Shown: in pieces, positions 21,385 to 31,124 of the stretch
Numbering within the stretch: the stretch's first letter is position 1
Layout: each line of letters opens with the position of its first letter
Source of the DNA: Kiloniellales bacterium
GTDB lineage: Bacteria > Pseudomonadota > Alphaproteobacteria > Kiloniellales > JAKSDN01
DNA: 64,000 bases
Direction: 5' to 3'
Assembly: GCA_030064845.1 (NCBI GenBank)
Contig: JASJEC010000007.1
Location: forward strand, 31,098-95,097
Notes under the pieces: model-generated
What the model saw: the letters and a program-made list of their open reading frames with translations, nothing else
What the model was told of the DNA's origin: nothing
Database searches by the model: none
Made by a program: the position numbers and the translations under genes

Positions 21385-21462
21385 GTCGGCACCGAATCAC
21401 AAAGCGAATCGGGGCGTCAAGTTGAAATTCAACGGAATCACGCGGTCCGAAAGGTCGATTTG

Positions 21463-22305
21463 ATGGTGCTTGGAACAGCCGCGCCGGCCAGCCCCGGTTT
21501 CGTCGAGGCGGGGCTCAAGTATCTCGCCAACAGCGTCGACCCGGTGAACTACGTCGCCTCTCGGGGCGGCGGCGACAGCTCCGAGCACCAGGGCAACTAT
21601 GTCCTGCAAAAGGTCCGGATCCATGACGGTCGGCGCCACCGCGAGGCCTTCCGGCTCGACCGTGAGGGCTTTGCGCTCGTCGACCACGCGAGCGCGGTGA
21701 CGGATTTCTACGATGACCGGCAGATCGCGGAAACCCATGAGCCCGAAGTCAGGGCCCTGATCCGCCAAGCGACGGGGGCGCGCCGCGTCGAGATATTCGA
21801 CCATACCCGGCGGTCCGCATCGCGCCGCGTCCAGAAAGCCCAGAGCGTGCGCGAGCCGGCCTCGATCGTGCACAACGACTATACGGCCCGCTCGGCGCCG
21901 ATCCGGCTGCGAGACCACTTCGCGCAGTCGCCGGAGGAAGCCGAGCGCTTGCTGACGGGCCGCTTCGCGATCATCAACCTGTGGCGCTCGATCAAGGGGC
22001 CCGTGCTGACCGCACCGCTCGCGCTCTGCGACGCGACCACGGTGGCCCCCGAGGATCTGGTCTCGGTTCAACGCGAGGCGAAGGACCGGATCGGCGAGAT
22101 CCAGCAGGCGGTCTACAATTCCGCCCACCGCTGGTACTACTTCCCGGAGATGGCGCCGGACGAGGCTCTCCTGATCAAGACCTACGATTCCGAGACCGAC
22201 GGGCGCGCCCGCTTCACCATCCACACCGCCTTCGAAGACCCGAGCGAACCCGAAGGCGCGCCGCCGCGGCAAAGCGTCGAGACCCGCTGCTTCGTCTTTT
22301 TCTGA
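21463..22305 (+). CDS. CmcJ/NvfI-family oxidoreductase
   Basis: A 280-residue protein resembling the CmcJ/NvfI/GA4-desaturase-like family of 2-oxoglutarate-type oxygenases. Recognisable family stretches are YVASRGGGDSSEHQGNY, VHNDYTARSAP (an HxD-like metal site), IINLWRSIKGPVLTAPLALCD and HRWYYFPEMAPDEALLIKTYDS, in the usual order. Natural substrates are largely unknown outside antibiotic pathways, and no biosynthetic cluster surrounds it. It stands alone on the plus strand, between ftsB and eno which are both on the minus strand. The ATG at 21463 has only a weak AGGT upstream. Confidence 0.8.
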   Translation: MVLGTAAPASPGFVEAGLKYLANSVDPVNYVASRGGGDSSEHQGNYVLQKVRIHDGRRHREAFRLDREGFALVDHASAVTDFYDDRQIAETHEPEVRALIRQATGARRVEIFDHTRRSASRRVQKAQSVREPASIVHNDYTARSAPIRLRDHFAQSPEEAERLLTGRFAIINLWRSIKGPVLTAPLALCDATTVAPEDLVSVQREAKDRIGEIQQAVYNSAHRWYYFPEMAPDEALLIKTYDSETDGRARFTIHTAFEDPSEPEGAPPRQSVETRCFVFF

Positions 22306-22336
22306 CTCGCCAAGCTGGCGGGTCCGATAAGGTGAG

Positions 22337-23665
<1,329 letters not shown>

Positions 23666-23824
23666 CTAGGCGAGGCAAGGTAGAGCAACGGCGGCTCAGC
23701 GTCGTGTCTCGAAATTACCGCCTTAGAGAGCTTCGCCATCGCGGGGAATAACTCCTTAATTCCGTCGTTATCATTTTAGTTACCGTAAACCGCAGCGTAC
23801 TGGATGAAGAGAGGGCTAGTTCAA

Positions 23825-24340
<516 letters not shown>

Positions 24341-24392
24341 CGCCGATGACAACTAAGGGGATGAAACCCTCAGGATGATTGGAGGGTAGCCT

Positions 24393-24409
24393 GTCGGTTC
24401 CAAACCGAC
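24393..24409. terminator. Possible terminator hairpin between convergent genes
   Basis: The 187-base gap between the convergent Asp-Gly gene and the subtilase holds a 7-bp stem, GTCGGTT-CCA-AACCGAC, and a weaker CCCGCC/GGCGGG stem near 24441-24473. Neither is followed by a strong T run on either strand, so the terminator call is tentative. Confidence 0.35.
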
Positions 24410-24527
24410 CTTAAACCCGCTCCCCAAGAACTGCGAAGGTCCCGCCCGATGACGTGTCGTCCGGCGGGATCTTTACCTCCCTTGCTATTTCCACGTCTTA
24501 TCACGGGTAAGGTTAGGAGATTCGGAT

Positions 24528-26069
24528 CTAAGGGTCGCAGCGCGGCGGACCCTGTATCAAGCCCCAACCGTAGATCGGGTCTTTACCCGGCTCGCCCAGA
24601 TCGCGCGCCCGGTCCCTCAACGCCTCTGTAACATCATTGCTTCCCAGACCGGGCTCCTCGGTCAGCAAGTCGGCGGCCAACGCCGTAACGAAGGGCGCGG
24701 CGAAGGACGTGCCGTCGCGAAACTCGCCGCCGGCGGCCCGGTCGATCGTCCAGACCTTCACCCCGGGCGCGGCAAAACCGACATGATCACCTCTATTGGC
24801 CCACCGATACACTCTCAGAGCGGCGTCAACGGCGGTGACAGCGATAACGCCCTCGTAAGCGGCTGGATAGGCCGGCGGCGCGGTGGGGCCGAAGTTGCCG
24901 ACCGCCGCGATCAGAGCGATCCGCCTTTCCAGGAGGCGCGGCACCGATGCCGCCAGCAAGGCGTTGTCGGGACCGGACAGGCTCAGGTTGATGACCTGCA
25001 CTTGCTTTCCAGTGAGCCAGTCCAACGCGGCAACCAGATCGAGAGCGTTGACGGTCTCCAGCCCCCCGGCCTCCTTGGACCGCAGGGCGTCGGCGAGGAA
25101 AACCTCTGCGGCTGGGATCAGGCCCGGAAAATCGCTGTTGGGCGATCCGACCAAGAGGCCGGCGACCGCGGTACCATGGGCGCTCGGCTTCGACGGCACG
25201 CCACTGGGGAACGTGCGGACCTTGATAGCCTGGCCCGCCAGCGCGGGATGAGACACGTCGACGCCGGAGTCGACCACGCCGATCCGGGCATCGCGGCCGC
25301 ATGCAGGCCCGGCCGATTGCCAGGCGATCAGCGTGCGTTGCGTACAGTGGCGCCCGGTACATTCCGTTTCGGTGGACGAATAGACGTGGTTGAGCGAATA
25401 GCTGCCGTTCGGCGCCTCGCGTCGCAAGAGTTCAATCGCCTCTTCGGCGCTGAGACCCAGGGGCGGGCTCACCTGTGCGACCGAAAGGCCGAGTTCACCG
25501 AAGTTCCGAATGGAAAGGACCGAGAAGGAGAGATCGCTCAAGACGGCGAGCGTCTCCCGGTTCGGATCGACGACCAGAACCTCACGCGCAACCGCCGAGT
25601 TGCTGCCAACCCCGCTGCTCGCCGATTGGCTGGTCGTCGATCCGTCGCCTTCGTCACTGGCTTCGCCGTCTTCGTCTCCTTCGTCACCGTCGTCATCCCC
25701 GTCGTCGTCACCATCGTCGCCGTCGTCACCATCATCGGAATCGCCGTCATCGCTGCCAGCGCTATCGGAACCGTCGCCATCACCATCACCATCCCCGTCG
25801 CCGTCACCATCCCCGTCGCCGTCGCCGTCACCATCGCCGTCGCCATCCCCGTCGCCGTCACCATCCCCGTCGCCGTCGCCATCGCCGTCACCGTCGCCAT
25901 CCCCGTCACCGTCGCCATCCCCGTCGCCGTCGCCATCGCCATCGCCATCGGCGATGGCCGGCGGCACAAGTGTCCAGAGGCCGCCGCCAACCAAATCGCC
26001 GGCGCGATAGGGCAGTCCCGTCAGGTACGCGCCGACCAGCACGGCAAGAAAAAGAGAGACCCGCAGCAT
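24528..26069 (-). CDS. Exported S8 (subtilisin-like) serine peptidase with Asp-Gly repeat
   Basis: 513 residues. The signal peptide (hydrophobic SLFLAVLVGAYLTG) ends near PAIA at 40, followed directly by 30 Asp-Gly pairs (41-100), an acidic tail to about 143, a Ser-rich linker, an I9-like propeptide region (about 163-220), and an S8 domain with Asp267 (VVDSGVD), His298 (AHGTAVAG), oxyanion Asn392 (VGNFGP) and Ser455 (GTSFAAP). The triad is complete. Placing a long acidic repeat before the propeptide is unusual. I use the ATG at 26069. An in-frame ATG at 26174 lies inside the terminal repeat of the adjacent MITE-like element and would add 35 residues before the signal peptide. Confidence 0.88.
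   Translation of the reverse strand: MLRVSLFLAVLVGAYLTGLPYRAGDLVGGGLWTLVPPAIADGDGDGDGDGDGDGDGDGDGDGDGDGDGDGDGDGDGDGDGDGDGDGDGDGDGDGDGDGDGSDSAGSDDGDSDDGDDGDDGDDDGDDDGDEGDEDGEASDEGDGSTTSQSASSGVGSNSAVAREVLVVDPNRETLAVLSDLSFSVLSIRNFGELGLSVAQVSPPLGLSAEEAIELLRREAPNGSYSLNHVYSSTETECTGRHCTQRTLIAWQSAGPACGRDARIGVVDSGVDVSHPALAGQAIKVRTFPSGVPSKPSAHGTAVAGLLVGSPNSDFPGLIPAAEVFLADALRSKEAGGLETVNALDLVAALDWLTGKQVQVINLSLSGPDNALLAASVPRLLERRIALIAAVGNFGPTAPPAYPAAYEGVIAVTAVDAALRVYRWANRGDHVGFAAPGVKVWTIDRAAGGEFRDGTSFAAPFVTALAADLLTEEPGLGSNDVTEALRDRARDLGEPGKDPIYGWGLIQGPPRCDP
25770..25949 (-). repeat. Six-base tandem repeat encoding (Asp-Gly)30
   Basis: 180 bases; read on the minus strand as 30 GAY-GGN hexamers. The related acidic-tail sequence continues to about 25640. 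It lies in inverted orientation to the 23960-24151 tract, about 1.6 kb away, so the two form a long imperfect inverted repeat. Confidence 0.92.
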
Positions 26070-26158
26070 GCTCCAGTCTGCAAACTGGCGACGTAAACCC
26101 TTAGTCTTACGACTACTCAATGTGTTTGTTGAAAAGCACAACGCCTTCACCGCCGACC

Positions 26159-26428
26159 TAGGGCCTGTGGACATTCACGGCGCGCTCCTGGCGGGAGCGC
26201 ATTTGCGCCGGGGCCAGGAGCGGGAGGCGCCGTGGGGTTGGGCCCCACAAGTCCTTCCGTGACGCCGCCCCGACGCAAATGCGCCCCGTCCCGAAGGGAT
26301 CCGGCGAAATCGACCCGCTGCCGCGTTGCTCGTCGTCGAATATGCCCGGCATGTCCTTCCTCCTTGCGCCTAACAGCGGGCCGATTTCACTCGGACCAGG
26401 AGCGCGCCGTGAGTGCCAACAGGCCCTA
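26159..26428. mobile_element. MITE-like element with terminal inverted repeats and flanking TA
   Basis: About 270 bases bounded by near-identical inverted ends of some 30 bases (left 26161-26190, right 26398-26426; outermost GGGCCTGT / AACAGGCCC), each flanked by TA. Internal inverted repeats also pair: GCGCATTTGCGCC with its partner near 26274-26285, GTGGGG/CCCCAC at 26232-26247, and GAAATCG.CCCGCTG with its partner at 26375-26389. There is no transposase-sized reading frame. The TA flanks suit an IS630/Tc1-type transposase acting in trans. It fills most of the gap between the subtilase and the NifU-like gene. Confidence 0.72.
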
Positions 26429-26496
26429 GCCCCGTGGGCGCTTGATCTTTGCCCCCCGCTGACCCACATTTCCGGAAGCAAGCCGGAGACCCAGAG

Positions 26497-27051
26497 ATGT
26501 TTATTCAGACCGAAGCGACACCCAACCCCGCGACCCTGAAATTCCTCCCGGGCCGCGACGTGATGGCCAGCGGCACAGCGAACTTCGAGAACCGGGACGA
26601 CGCCGGGCGCTCGCCCCTGGCGGAGCGCCTGTTCCAGGTCGAAGGCGTCAGCGGCGTCTTCCTCGGCTCCGACTTCATCACCGTCGCCAAGGCCGAAGAC
26701 AAGGAGTGGTATCTGCTCAAGCCCGCCATCCTCGGCGTGATCATGGAGCACTTCACCGCCGGGCGCCCGGTTATCATCGAGGGCGCGGCCCAGGAAGAGG
26801 CCGGCGCCGGCGAGGACGACGACGAGGTTGTTTCCCAGATCCGCGAGCTGATCGATACGCGGGTTCGGCCGGCGGTCGCCCAGGACGGCGGCGATATCGT
26901 GTTCCGCGGCTTCGAGAACGGCATCGTCTTCCTGCACATGCAGGGCGCTTGCGCGGGCTGCCCGAGCTCGACGGCGACGCTCAAGATGGGCATCGAGAAC
27001 ATGCTGCGGCACTACATTCCCGAGGTGGTTGAGGTTCGCGCCGTCGTCTAG
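26497..27051 (+). CDS. NifU-family Fe-S scaffold/carrier protein
   Basis: 184 residues: an Nfu N-terminal domain (MFIQTEATPNPATLKFLPG, to about 90) and a NifU C-terminal domain with the cluster-binding CxxC in GACAGCPSST. Such proteins deliver [4Fe-4S] clusters to apo-enzymes such as LipA. The ATG at 26497 opens the conserved N-terminus, with GGAG 9 bases upstream; an earlier in-frame start at 26449 adds only non-conserved residues. It is the first plus-strand gene after the MITE-like element. Confidence 0.95.
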   Translation: MFIQTEATPNPATLKFLPGRDVMASGTANFENRDDAGRSPLAERLFQVEGVSGVFLGSDFITVAKAEDKEWYLLKPAILGVIMEHFTAGRPVIIEGAAQEEAGAGEDDDEVVSQIRELIDTRVRPAVAQDGGDIVFRGFENGIVFLHMQGACAGCPSSTATLKMGIENMLRHYIPEVVEVRAVV

Positions 27052-27229
27052 CCTGGAACGGCGGAGAGGGCGGCATGGCGCGGCGCGGCAACGGGCGGCG
27101 CCTTCCGCCTGGCCATAGAGGATTCCTTCGGATAGGACCCGCGCTCGGTATCGCCCGGCTGTGAGGGAGCCGCGTCGGCTGGTTCGCGCCGGCCCTCCGT
27201 CGGTGCCGCGAAGACAAGGGAGCGACAAG

Positions 27230-27820
27230 GTGAGCAACATCCTGAGCGACGCCGCACTGGACCGCATCTTCCGGAACGCGCGCACCCATTCCTCGTGGCA
27301 GGACCGCGAGGTCAGCGACGTCCTTCTGCAGGCGGTCTACGACCTGGCGAAAATGGGCCCGACCAGCGCCAACTGCAGCCCGATGCGGCTGGTTTTCGTC
27401 AAGTCTCCGGAGGCCAAGGAGCGCCTCAAGCCGGCGCTGGCCGAGGGCAACGTGGAGAAGACCATGGCGGCCCCGGTAACCGCCATCGTCGGCCACGACC
27501 TGGCGTTCTACGAGCGCCTGCCCCAGCTCTTCCCCCATACCGACGCGCGCTCCTGGTTCGTCGGCAAGACCGAGTTGAGCAGGGACACCGCGTTCCGCAA
27601 CGGCAGCCTGCAGGGCGCCTATCTGATGATCGCCGCCCGCGCGCTCGGCCTGGACTGCGGGCCCATGTCGGGATTCGACAACGAAGCCGTCGACCGCGCG
27701 TTCTTCCCCGACGGCCAGGTGAAGTCCAACTTCCTCTGCAATCTCGGCCACGGCGACCCGGAGAAGCTCCATCCGCGCTCGCCCCGGCTCGAGTTCGACC
27801 AGGCCTGCCGGGTGCTCTGA
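27230..27820 (+). CDS. Malonic semialdehyde reductase/RutE-like nitroreductase
   Basis: A 196-residue nitroreductase-fold FMN enzyme. [63 protein letters not shown] and [20 protein letters not shown] match the RutE/HadB group that reduces malonic semialdehyde to 3-hydroxypropionate in uracil breakdown. No other rut genes are near, so the physiological substrate is open. The GTG at 27230 has GGGAG 8 bases upstream; a longer start at 27161 adds arginine-rich sequence unlike the family. Confidence 0.88.
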   Translation: MSNILSDAALDRIFRNARTHSSWQDREVSDVLLQAVYDLAKMGPTSANCSPMRLVFVKSPEAKERLKPALAEGNVEKTMAAPVTAIVGHDLAFYERLPQLFPHTDARSWFVGKTELSRDTAFRNGSLQGAYLMIAARALGLDCGPMSGFDNEAVDRAFFPDGQVKSNFLCNLGHGDPEKLHPRSPRLEFDQACRVL

Positions 27821-27835
27821 CCCCGCCGCTCGTCC

Positions 27836-28522
27836 ATGTCCCTGACCAGCCTGCTCGCCCTCGATTGCGCGGGCGGGGCCTGCTCCGCCGCCGTCTGGCG
27901 CGACGGCGCGGTGCGTTCGCGGCGTCTCGAGCTGATGGCGCGCGGCCACGCCGAGCGCCTTGTACCCATGATCGAGGCGGTGATGGGCGAGGCTGCGGTG
28001 GACTTCGCCGACCTCGAGGCGGTCGCCGTGACCGTAGGCCCGGGCGGCTTCACCGGCGTACGCATCGGCCTCGCCACGGCGCGCGGCCTCGCGCTCGCCG
28101 CCGGCCTGCCGATCCTCGGGGTGAGCAACTTCCGCGCCGTCGCGGCGGCTGTGCCGGAGGCCGAATGGCGCGACCGCGAGCTGGCTGTGCTGATCGACGC
28201 CAAGCGCGCGGAGGTCTACCTCCAGGTCTTCGGCGCCGGCCTCGTGCCGCGCGCGGCGCCGGTCAGCATCCGGCCCGAAAGCCTGGCCGGCCGCCTCGGG
28301 CCGGGCGCCTACCTCTTCGCCGGCGACGCGATCGAACAGTGCCGGAAGGCCATCGAGGCGGCCTGGGGCGATTCCGCCCTGACCGCTGCGCCGGGCCATG
28401 CCGACGCCGCCTGGGTCGCGCGTCTGGCCCAGGCCATGCCGCGTCCGCCCGCCGGCGCGCCGCCGCCCGAGCCGCTCTATTTGCGGGCGCCGGATACCAC
28501 GAAGCCCGGCAAGCGGGCCTGA
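27836..28522 (+). CDS. tsaB: tRNA threonylcarbamoyladenosine biosynthesis protein TsaB
   Basis: Dimerisation partner of TsaD in making t6A37 in ANN-reading tRNAs. 228 residues of the ASKHA fold: LLALDCAGGACSAAVW at the N-terminus, the ARGHAERLVPMIEAVM helix, and VAVTVGPGGFTGVRIGLATARGLA. It starts about 15 bases after the reductase and ends 5 bases before rimI. Confidence 0.95.
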   Translation: MSLTSLLALDCAGGACSAAVWRDGAVRSRRLELMARGHAERLVPMIEAVMGEAAVDFADLEAVAVTVGPGGFTGVRIGLATARGLALAAGLPILGVSNFRAVAAAVPEAEWRDRELAVLIDAKRAEVYLQVFGAGLVPRAAPVSIRPESLAGRLGPGAYLFAGDAIEQCRKAIEAAWGDSALTAAPGHADAAWVARLAQAMPRPPAGAPPPEPLYLRAPDTTKPGKRA

Positions 28523-28527
28523 CCTTC

Positions 28528-29007
28528 ATGGCGACCGGCGACCCAGCGTTGAGTCCCGGTGGCGACCCGGAGGTGCTCGCGGCGCTCCATGAGGCCTGCT
28601 TTCCCGAGGATTCCTGGAGCGCCGAGGCGATCGCCTCGCTCGCGTCGGGCCCCGGCGTGTTCGCCTTGACCGCGACCGTCGGCGCCGCGGCGGGCGACCC
28701 GGCGGCGCTCGGTTTCGTCATGGCGCGCTGCGTGGCCGAGGAATGTGAGATCTTAACCATTTGCGTCCGTCCCGAGCAGCGGCGGCAGGGCCTCGGCCGG
28801 GCCCTCCTGCTGGCGGCCATGGCGAGGGCCCGGGCCTTCGGCGCTGAAAAGGTCCTGCTGGAGGTTGCGGAAGACAACCGGGCCGCGCGCGCTCTCTACG
28901 GCGGCCTCGGTTTCGTCGAGTTCGCGCGGCGCCCGGCCTACTATCAGCGCGCGAATCGCGACCGGCAGACTGCCGTGGCCCTGGCCTTCAGTTTCGCCGC
29001 CGTCTAG
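28528..29007 (+). CDS. rimI: Ribosomal protein S18-alanine N-acetyltransferase
   Basis: A GNAT acetyltransferase of 159 residues. The acetyl-CoA loop VRPEQRRQGLGRALLLAAM, the LEVAEDNRAARALYGGLGF segment and ARRPAYYQR are typical of RimI, which acetylates the N-terminal alanine of S18. The pairing with tsaB is common in proteobacteria. The ATG at 28528 begins five bases after the tsaB stop; earlier in-frame codons lie in tsaB. Confidence 0.92.
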   Translation: MATGDPALSPGGDPEVLAALHEACFPEDSWSAEAIASLASGPGVFALTATVGAAAGDPAALGFVMARCVAEECEILTICVRPEQRRQGLGRALLLAAMARARAFGAEKVLLEVAEDNRAARALYGGLGFVEFARRPAYYQRANRDRQTAVALAFSFAAV

Positions 29008-29146
29008 CGGCGCGGACCCGACGGCGGCCGCTGCGCCATTCGGACTAAATCAGCCGTCCGGTTCTAGGGAACACCAGAAAAAGTGCTGCTAATAGACAAA
29101 CGATCCGGATGTTTGCCCATCCACGTTTATTAGTTGTTCTACACGG

Positions 29147-29175
29147 TTGCTTTAGGTTAACATAGTAACTATATT
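29147..29175 (+). promoter_or_regulatory. Sigma-70-type promoter before mucR
   Basis: TTGCTT at 29147-29152 and TATATT at 29170-29175, spaced by 17 bases, within an AT-rich stretch (29040-29200) that stands out from the GC-rich surroundings. MucR/Ros proteins prefer AT-rich targets and often repress their own gene, so this region may also hold operator sites. Confidence 0.55.
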
Positions 29176-29210
29176 CTCTAGCAAGCAAACAAACGGGGTG
29201 CGCACGGGCT

Positions 29211-29627
29211 ATGGCGGATCAATCAAACTCCAGCGAGCTCTTATCTCTGACGACGAACATCGTTTCGGCCCATGTGTCGAACCATTCCGTTCCCGTCGAC
29301 GATCTTCCTCAGCTCATTCGGGACGTCTACCAAACGCTATCTACGGTTGGCGGCGTCACGGAACGGGAGACCGAACGGCCGACACCGGCCGTGCCGGTCA
29401 AGAAGTCCGTAACCCCCGATCACATCGTCTGTCTGGAAGATGGCAAGAAGCTCAAGATGCTGAAGCGCCATCTCAAGACGGCCTACAACATGACGCCGGA
29501 GGAGTATCGGGAGCGCTGGGGCCTTTCGCCCGACTACCCGATGGTCGCGCCGAACTACGCGAAGCAGCGGTCCAAGCTGGCCAAGCAGATCGGCCTGGGC
29601 ACGCGCGCGCGGCGCCGCCGGGCCTAA
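29211..29627 (+). CDS. mucR: MucR/Ros-family zinc-finger transcriptional regulator
   Basis: 138 residues. The C-terminal Ros/MucR domain reads DHIVCLEDGKKLKMLKRHLKTAYNMTPEEYRERWGL, with one Cys and one RHL histidine but Asp where Ros has its second cysteine; that substitution is normal in MucR. The N-terminal half (LLSLTTNIVSAHVSNHSVPVDDLPQLIRDVY) is the oligomerisation region. Members act as H-NS-like silencers of AT-rich DNA and control surface polysaccharides and motility. The ATG at 29211 is supported by the conserved MADQ-type N-terminus. Confidence 0.95.
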   Translation: MADQSNSSELLSLTTNIVSAHVSNHSVPVDDLPQLIRDVYQTLSTVGGVTERETERPTPAVPVKKSVTPDHIVCLEDGKKLKMLKRHLKTAYNMTPEEYRERWGLSPDYPMVAPNYAKQRSKLAKQIGLGTRARRRRA

Positions 29628-29751
29628 ACTCCGCCGTCCAGCTCGGCCGGGCGTGGCCGATAGGCCATTGTTCGCCGGCATTGCAGATGCGATATTCCCG
29701 CAGCACGTCTGATGCCGATCCGCGGGAGCGGCAGGCGCCATCGTTGGCGGA

Positions 29752-30207
29752 ATGATGGATTCTCGTATCGAGCAGCTCTGCGTCGAGAAGGGCCTCAAGA
29801 TGACCGAACAGCGGCGGGTCATCGCAAAGGTGCTTTCCGACGCGACGGATCATCCCGACGTAGAGCTCGTGTTCAAACGGGCGTCCGCCGTCGATCCGCG
29901 CATCTCGATCGCCACGGTCTATCGGACCGTGAAGCTGTTCGAGGAAGCCAATATCCTCGAGAAGCACGATTTCGGTGACGGTAGGGCGCGTTACGAGGAA
30001 CGGTCCGACGAACATCACGACCATCTCATCGACGTCAACTCCGGCGAGGTGATCGAGTTTCGCAACGACGAAATCGAGAAGCTGCAGCGCCTGGTCGCAC
30101 AGGAGCTCGGCTATCGGCTGGTCGGCCACCGGCTGGAGCTCTACGGCATCCAGGCCGAAGAGGCCGATGGCAAGCCGGCGCGGCGGGACCGCCAGCGGGA
30201 ATCCTGA
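29752..30207 (+). CDS. fur: Fur-family metal regulator (Fur/Mur type)
   Basis: A 151-residue winged-helix metalloregulator. DNA-binding part: KGLKMTEQRRVIAKVL, and the recognition helix ISIATVYRTVKLFEEANILEKHDFGDGRARYE. The metal-binding part has EHHDHLIDVNSGEVIEF. The CxxC structural zinc motif of E. coli Fur is absent, as in alphaproteobacterial Mur/Fur, which often sense manganese. A tandem ATG (29752, 29755) makes the start ambiguous by one codon. Irr, in the same window, is a separate paralogue. Confidence 0.9.
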   Translation: MMDSRIEQLCVEKGLKMTEQRRVIAKVLSDATDHPDVELVFKRASAVDPRISIATVYRTVKLFEEANILEKHDFGDGRARYEERSDEHHDHLIDVNSGEVIEFRNDEIEKLQRLVAQELGYRLVGHRLELYGIQAEEADGKPARRDRQRES

Positions 30208-30309
30208 AATTTCTAGGAACCGATCGCGTCTTGCGTCATTCTCTGCAGCAACCCACTCTCTGCGGCAACTCACGGGGACGCCGCGTGCCGACAAGGCGGC
30301 CATGAAGAC

Positions 30310-31119
30310 GTGACCCACAGCGAAATCCCGCGTCCGGTCGATGTCAGGGCGCGGAACCTGCACATTAGGCTGGCCGAATCGGCCGACGAGATCAGGGCCT
30401 CGCAAGGCCTGCGCTACCGCGTCTTCTGCGAGGAGATGACGGCCAAGCCGAGCCAGGAAATGGCCTCGCTGGAGCGCGAATTCGACAGCTTCGACGAGTT
30501 CTGCGACCATCTCCTGGTGATCGACGAGACCCGCGGGAGCGACGCCGCGCAGGCCGTGGTCGGGACCTACCGCATGATGCGCCGCGAGGCCGCGGACCGC
30601 TTCGGCCGGTTCTACACCGCGGGCGAATACGATATCACCAACCTGGTGGCCCACGGCGGGGAGCTGCTGGAGGTCGGCCGGTCCTGTGTCGATGCCGAGT
30701 ACAGGACCGGCGCAACCATGTACCTTCTCTGGCGCGGCATCGCGGCCTACGTGTTCCACTACGACATCGATATCCTGTTCGGCTGCGCCAGCCTGCCCGG
30801 CGTTGAGCCGCGCGAACTCGCCGTGCCGCTCGCCTTCATGTATCACAACCACATGGCGCCGGCCTTTCTGCGGCCGCGCGCCCTGCCCGAGCTCTACGTC
30901 GACATGGACTTCATGCCGCCGGATCAGATCGACCAGAAAGCGGCGCTCCAGGCCCTGCCACCGCTGGTCAAGGGCTATCTGCGCCTCGGCGGCTTTGTCG
31001 GCGACGGCGCCGTCGTCGACGGCGAATTCGGCACGACCGACGTCTGCATCCTGGTCAAGACCGACCGCGTGACGGAGAAGTACTACCGTCACTACGTGCG
31101 GGAGGAGAGCAGGGCCTGA
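30310..31119 (+). CDS. olsB: L-ornithine N-alpha-acyltransferase (OlsB-like)
   Basis: First enzyme of ornithine-lipid synthesis: transfers a 3-hydroxyacyl group from ACP to ornithine. 269 residues with the OlsB/autoinducer-synthase-like GNAT fold: LRYRVFCEEMTA, EFDEFCDHLLVID-like, VVGTYRMMRREAADRFGRFYTAGEYD, LEVGRSCVDAEYRTGATMYLLW and FGCASLPGVEP. The start is a GTG at 30310. The next gene (an OlsA-like acyltransferase) follows after 5 bases and supplies the second step. Confidence 0.9.
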   Translation: MTHSEIPRPVDVRARNLHIRLAESADEIRASQGLRYRVFCEEMTAKPSQEMASLEREFDSFDEFCDHLLVIDETRGSDAAQAVVGTYRMMRREAADRFGRFYTAGEYDITNLVAHGGELLEVGRSCVDAEYRTGATMYLLWRGIAAYVFHYDIDILFGCASLPGVEPRELAVPLAFMYHNHMAPAFLRPRALPELYVDMDFMPPDQIDQKAALQALPPLVKGYLRLGGFVGDGAVVDGEFGTTDVCILVKTDRVTEKYYRHYVREESRA

Positions 31120-31124
31120 CGGTC

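Noticed and set aside
26159..26428. A degraded IS with a transposase remnant
   Set aside because: None of the frames within the element has a recognisable transposase motif; the nested inverted repeats fit a non-coding MITE better.
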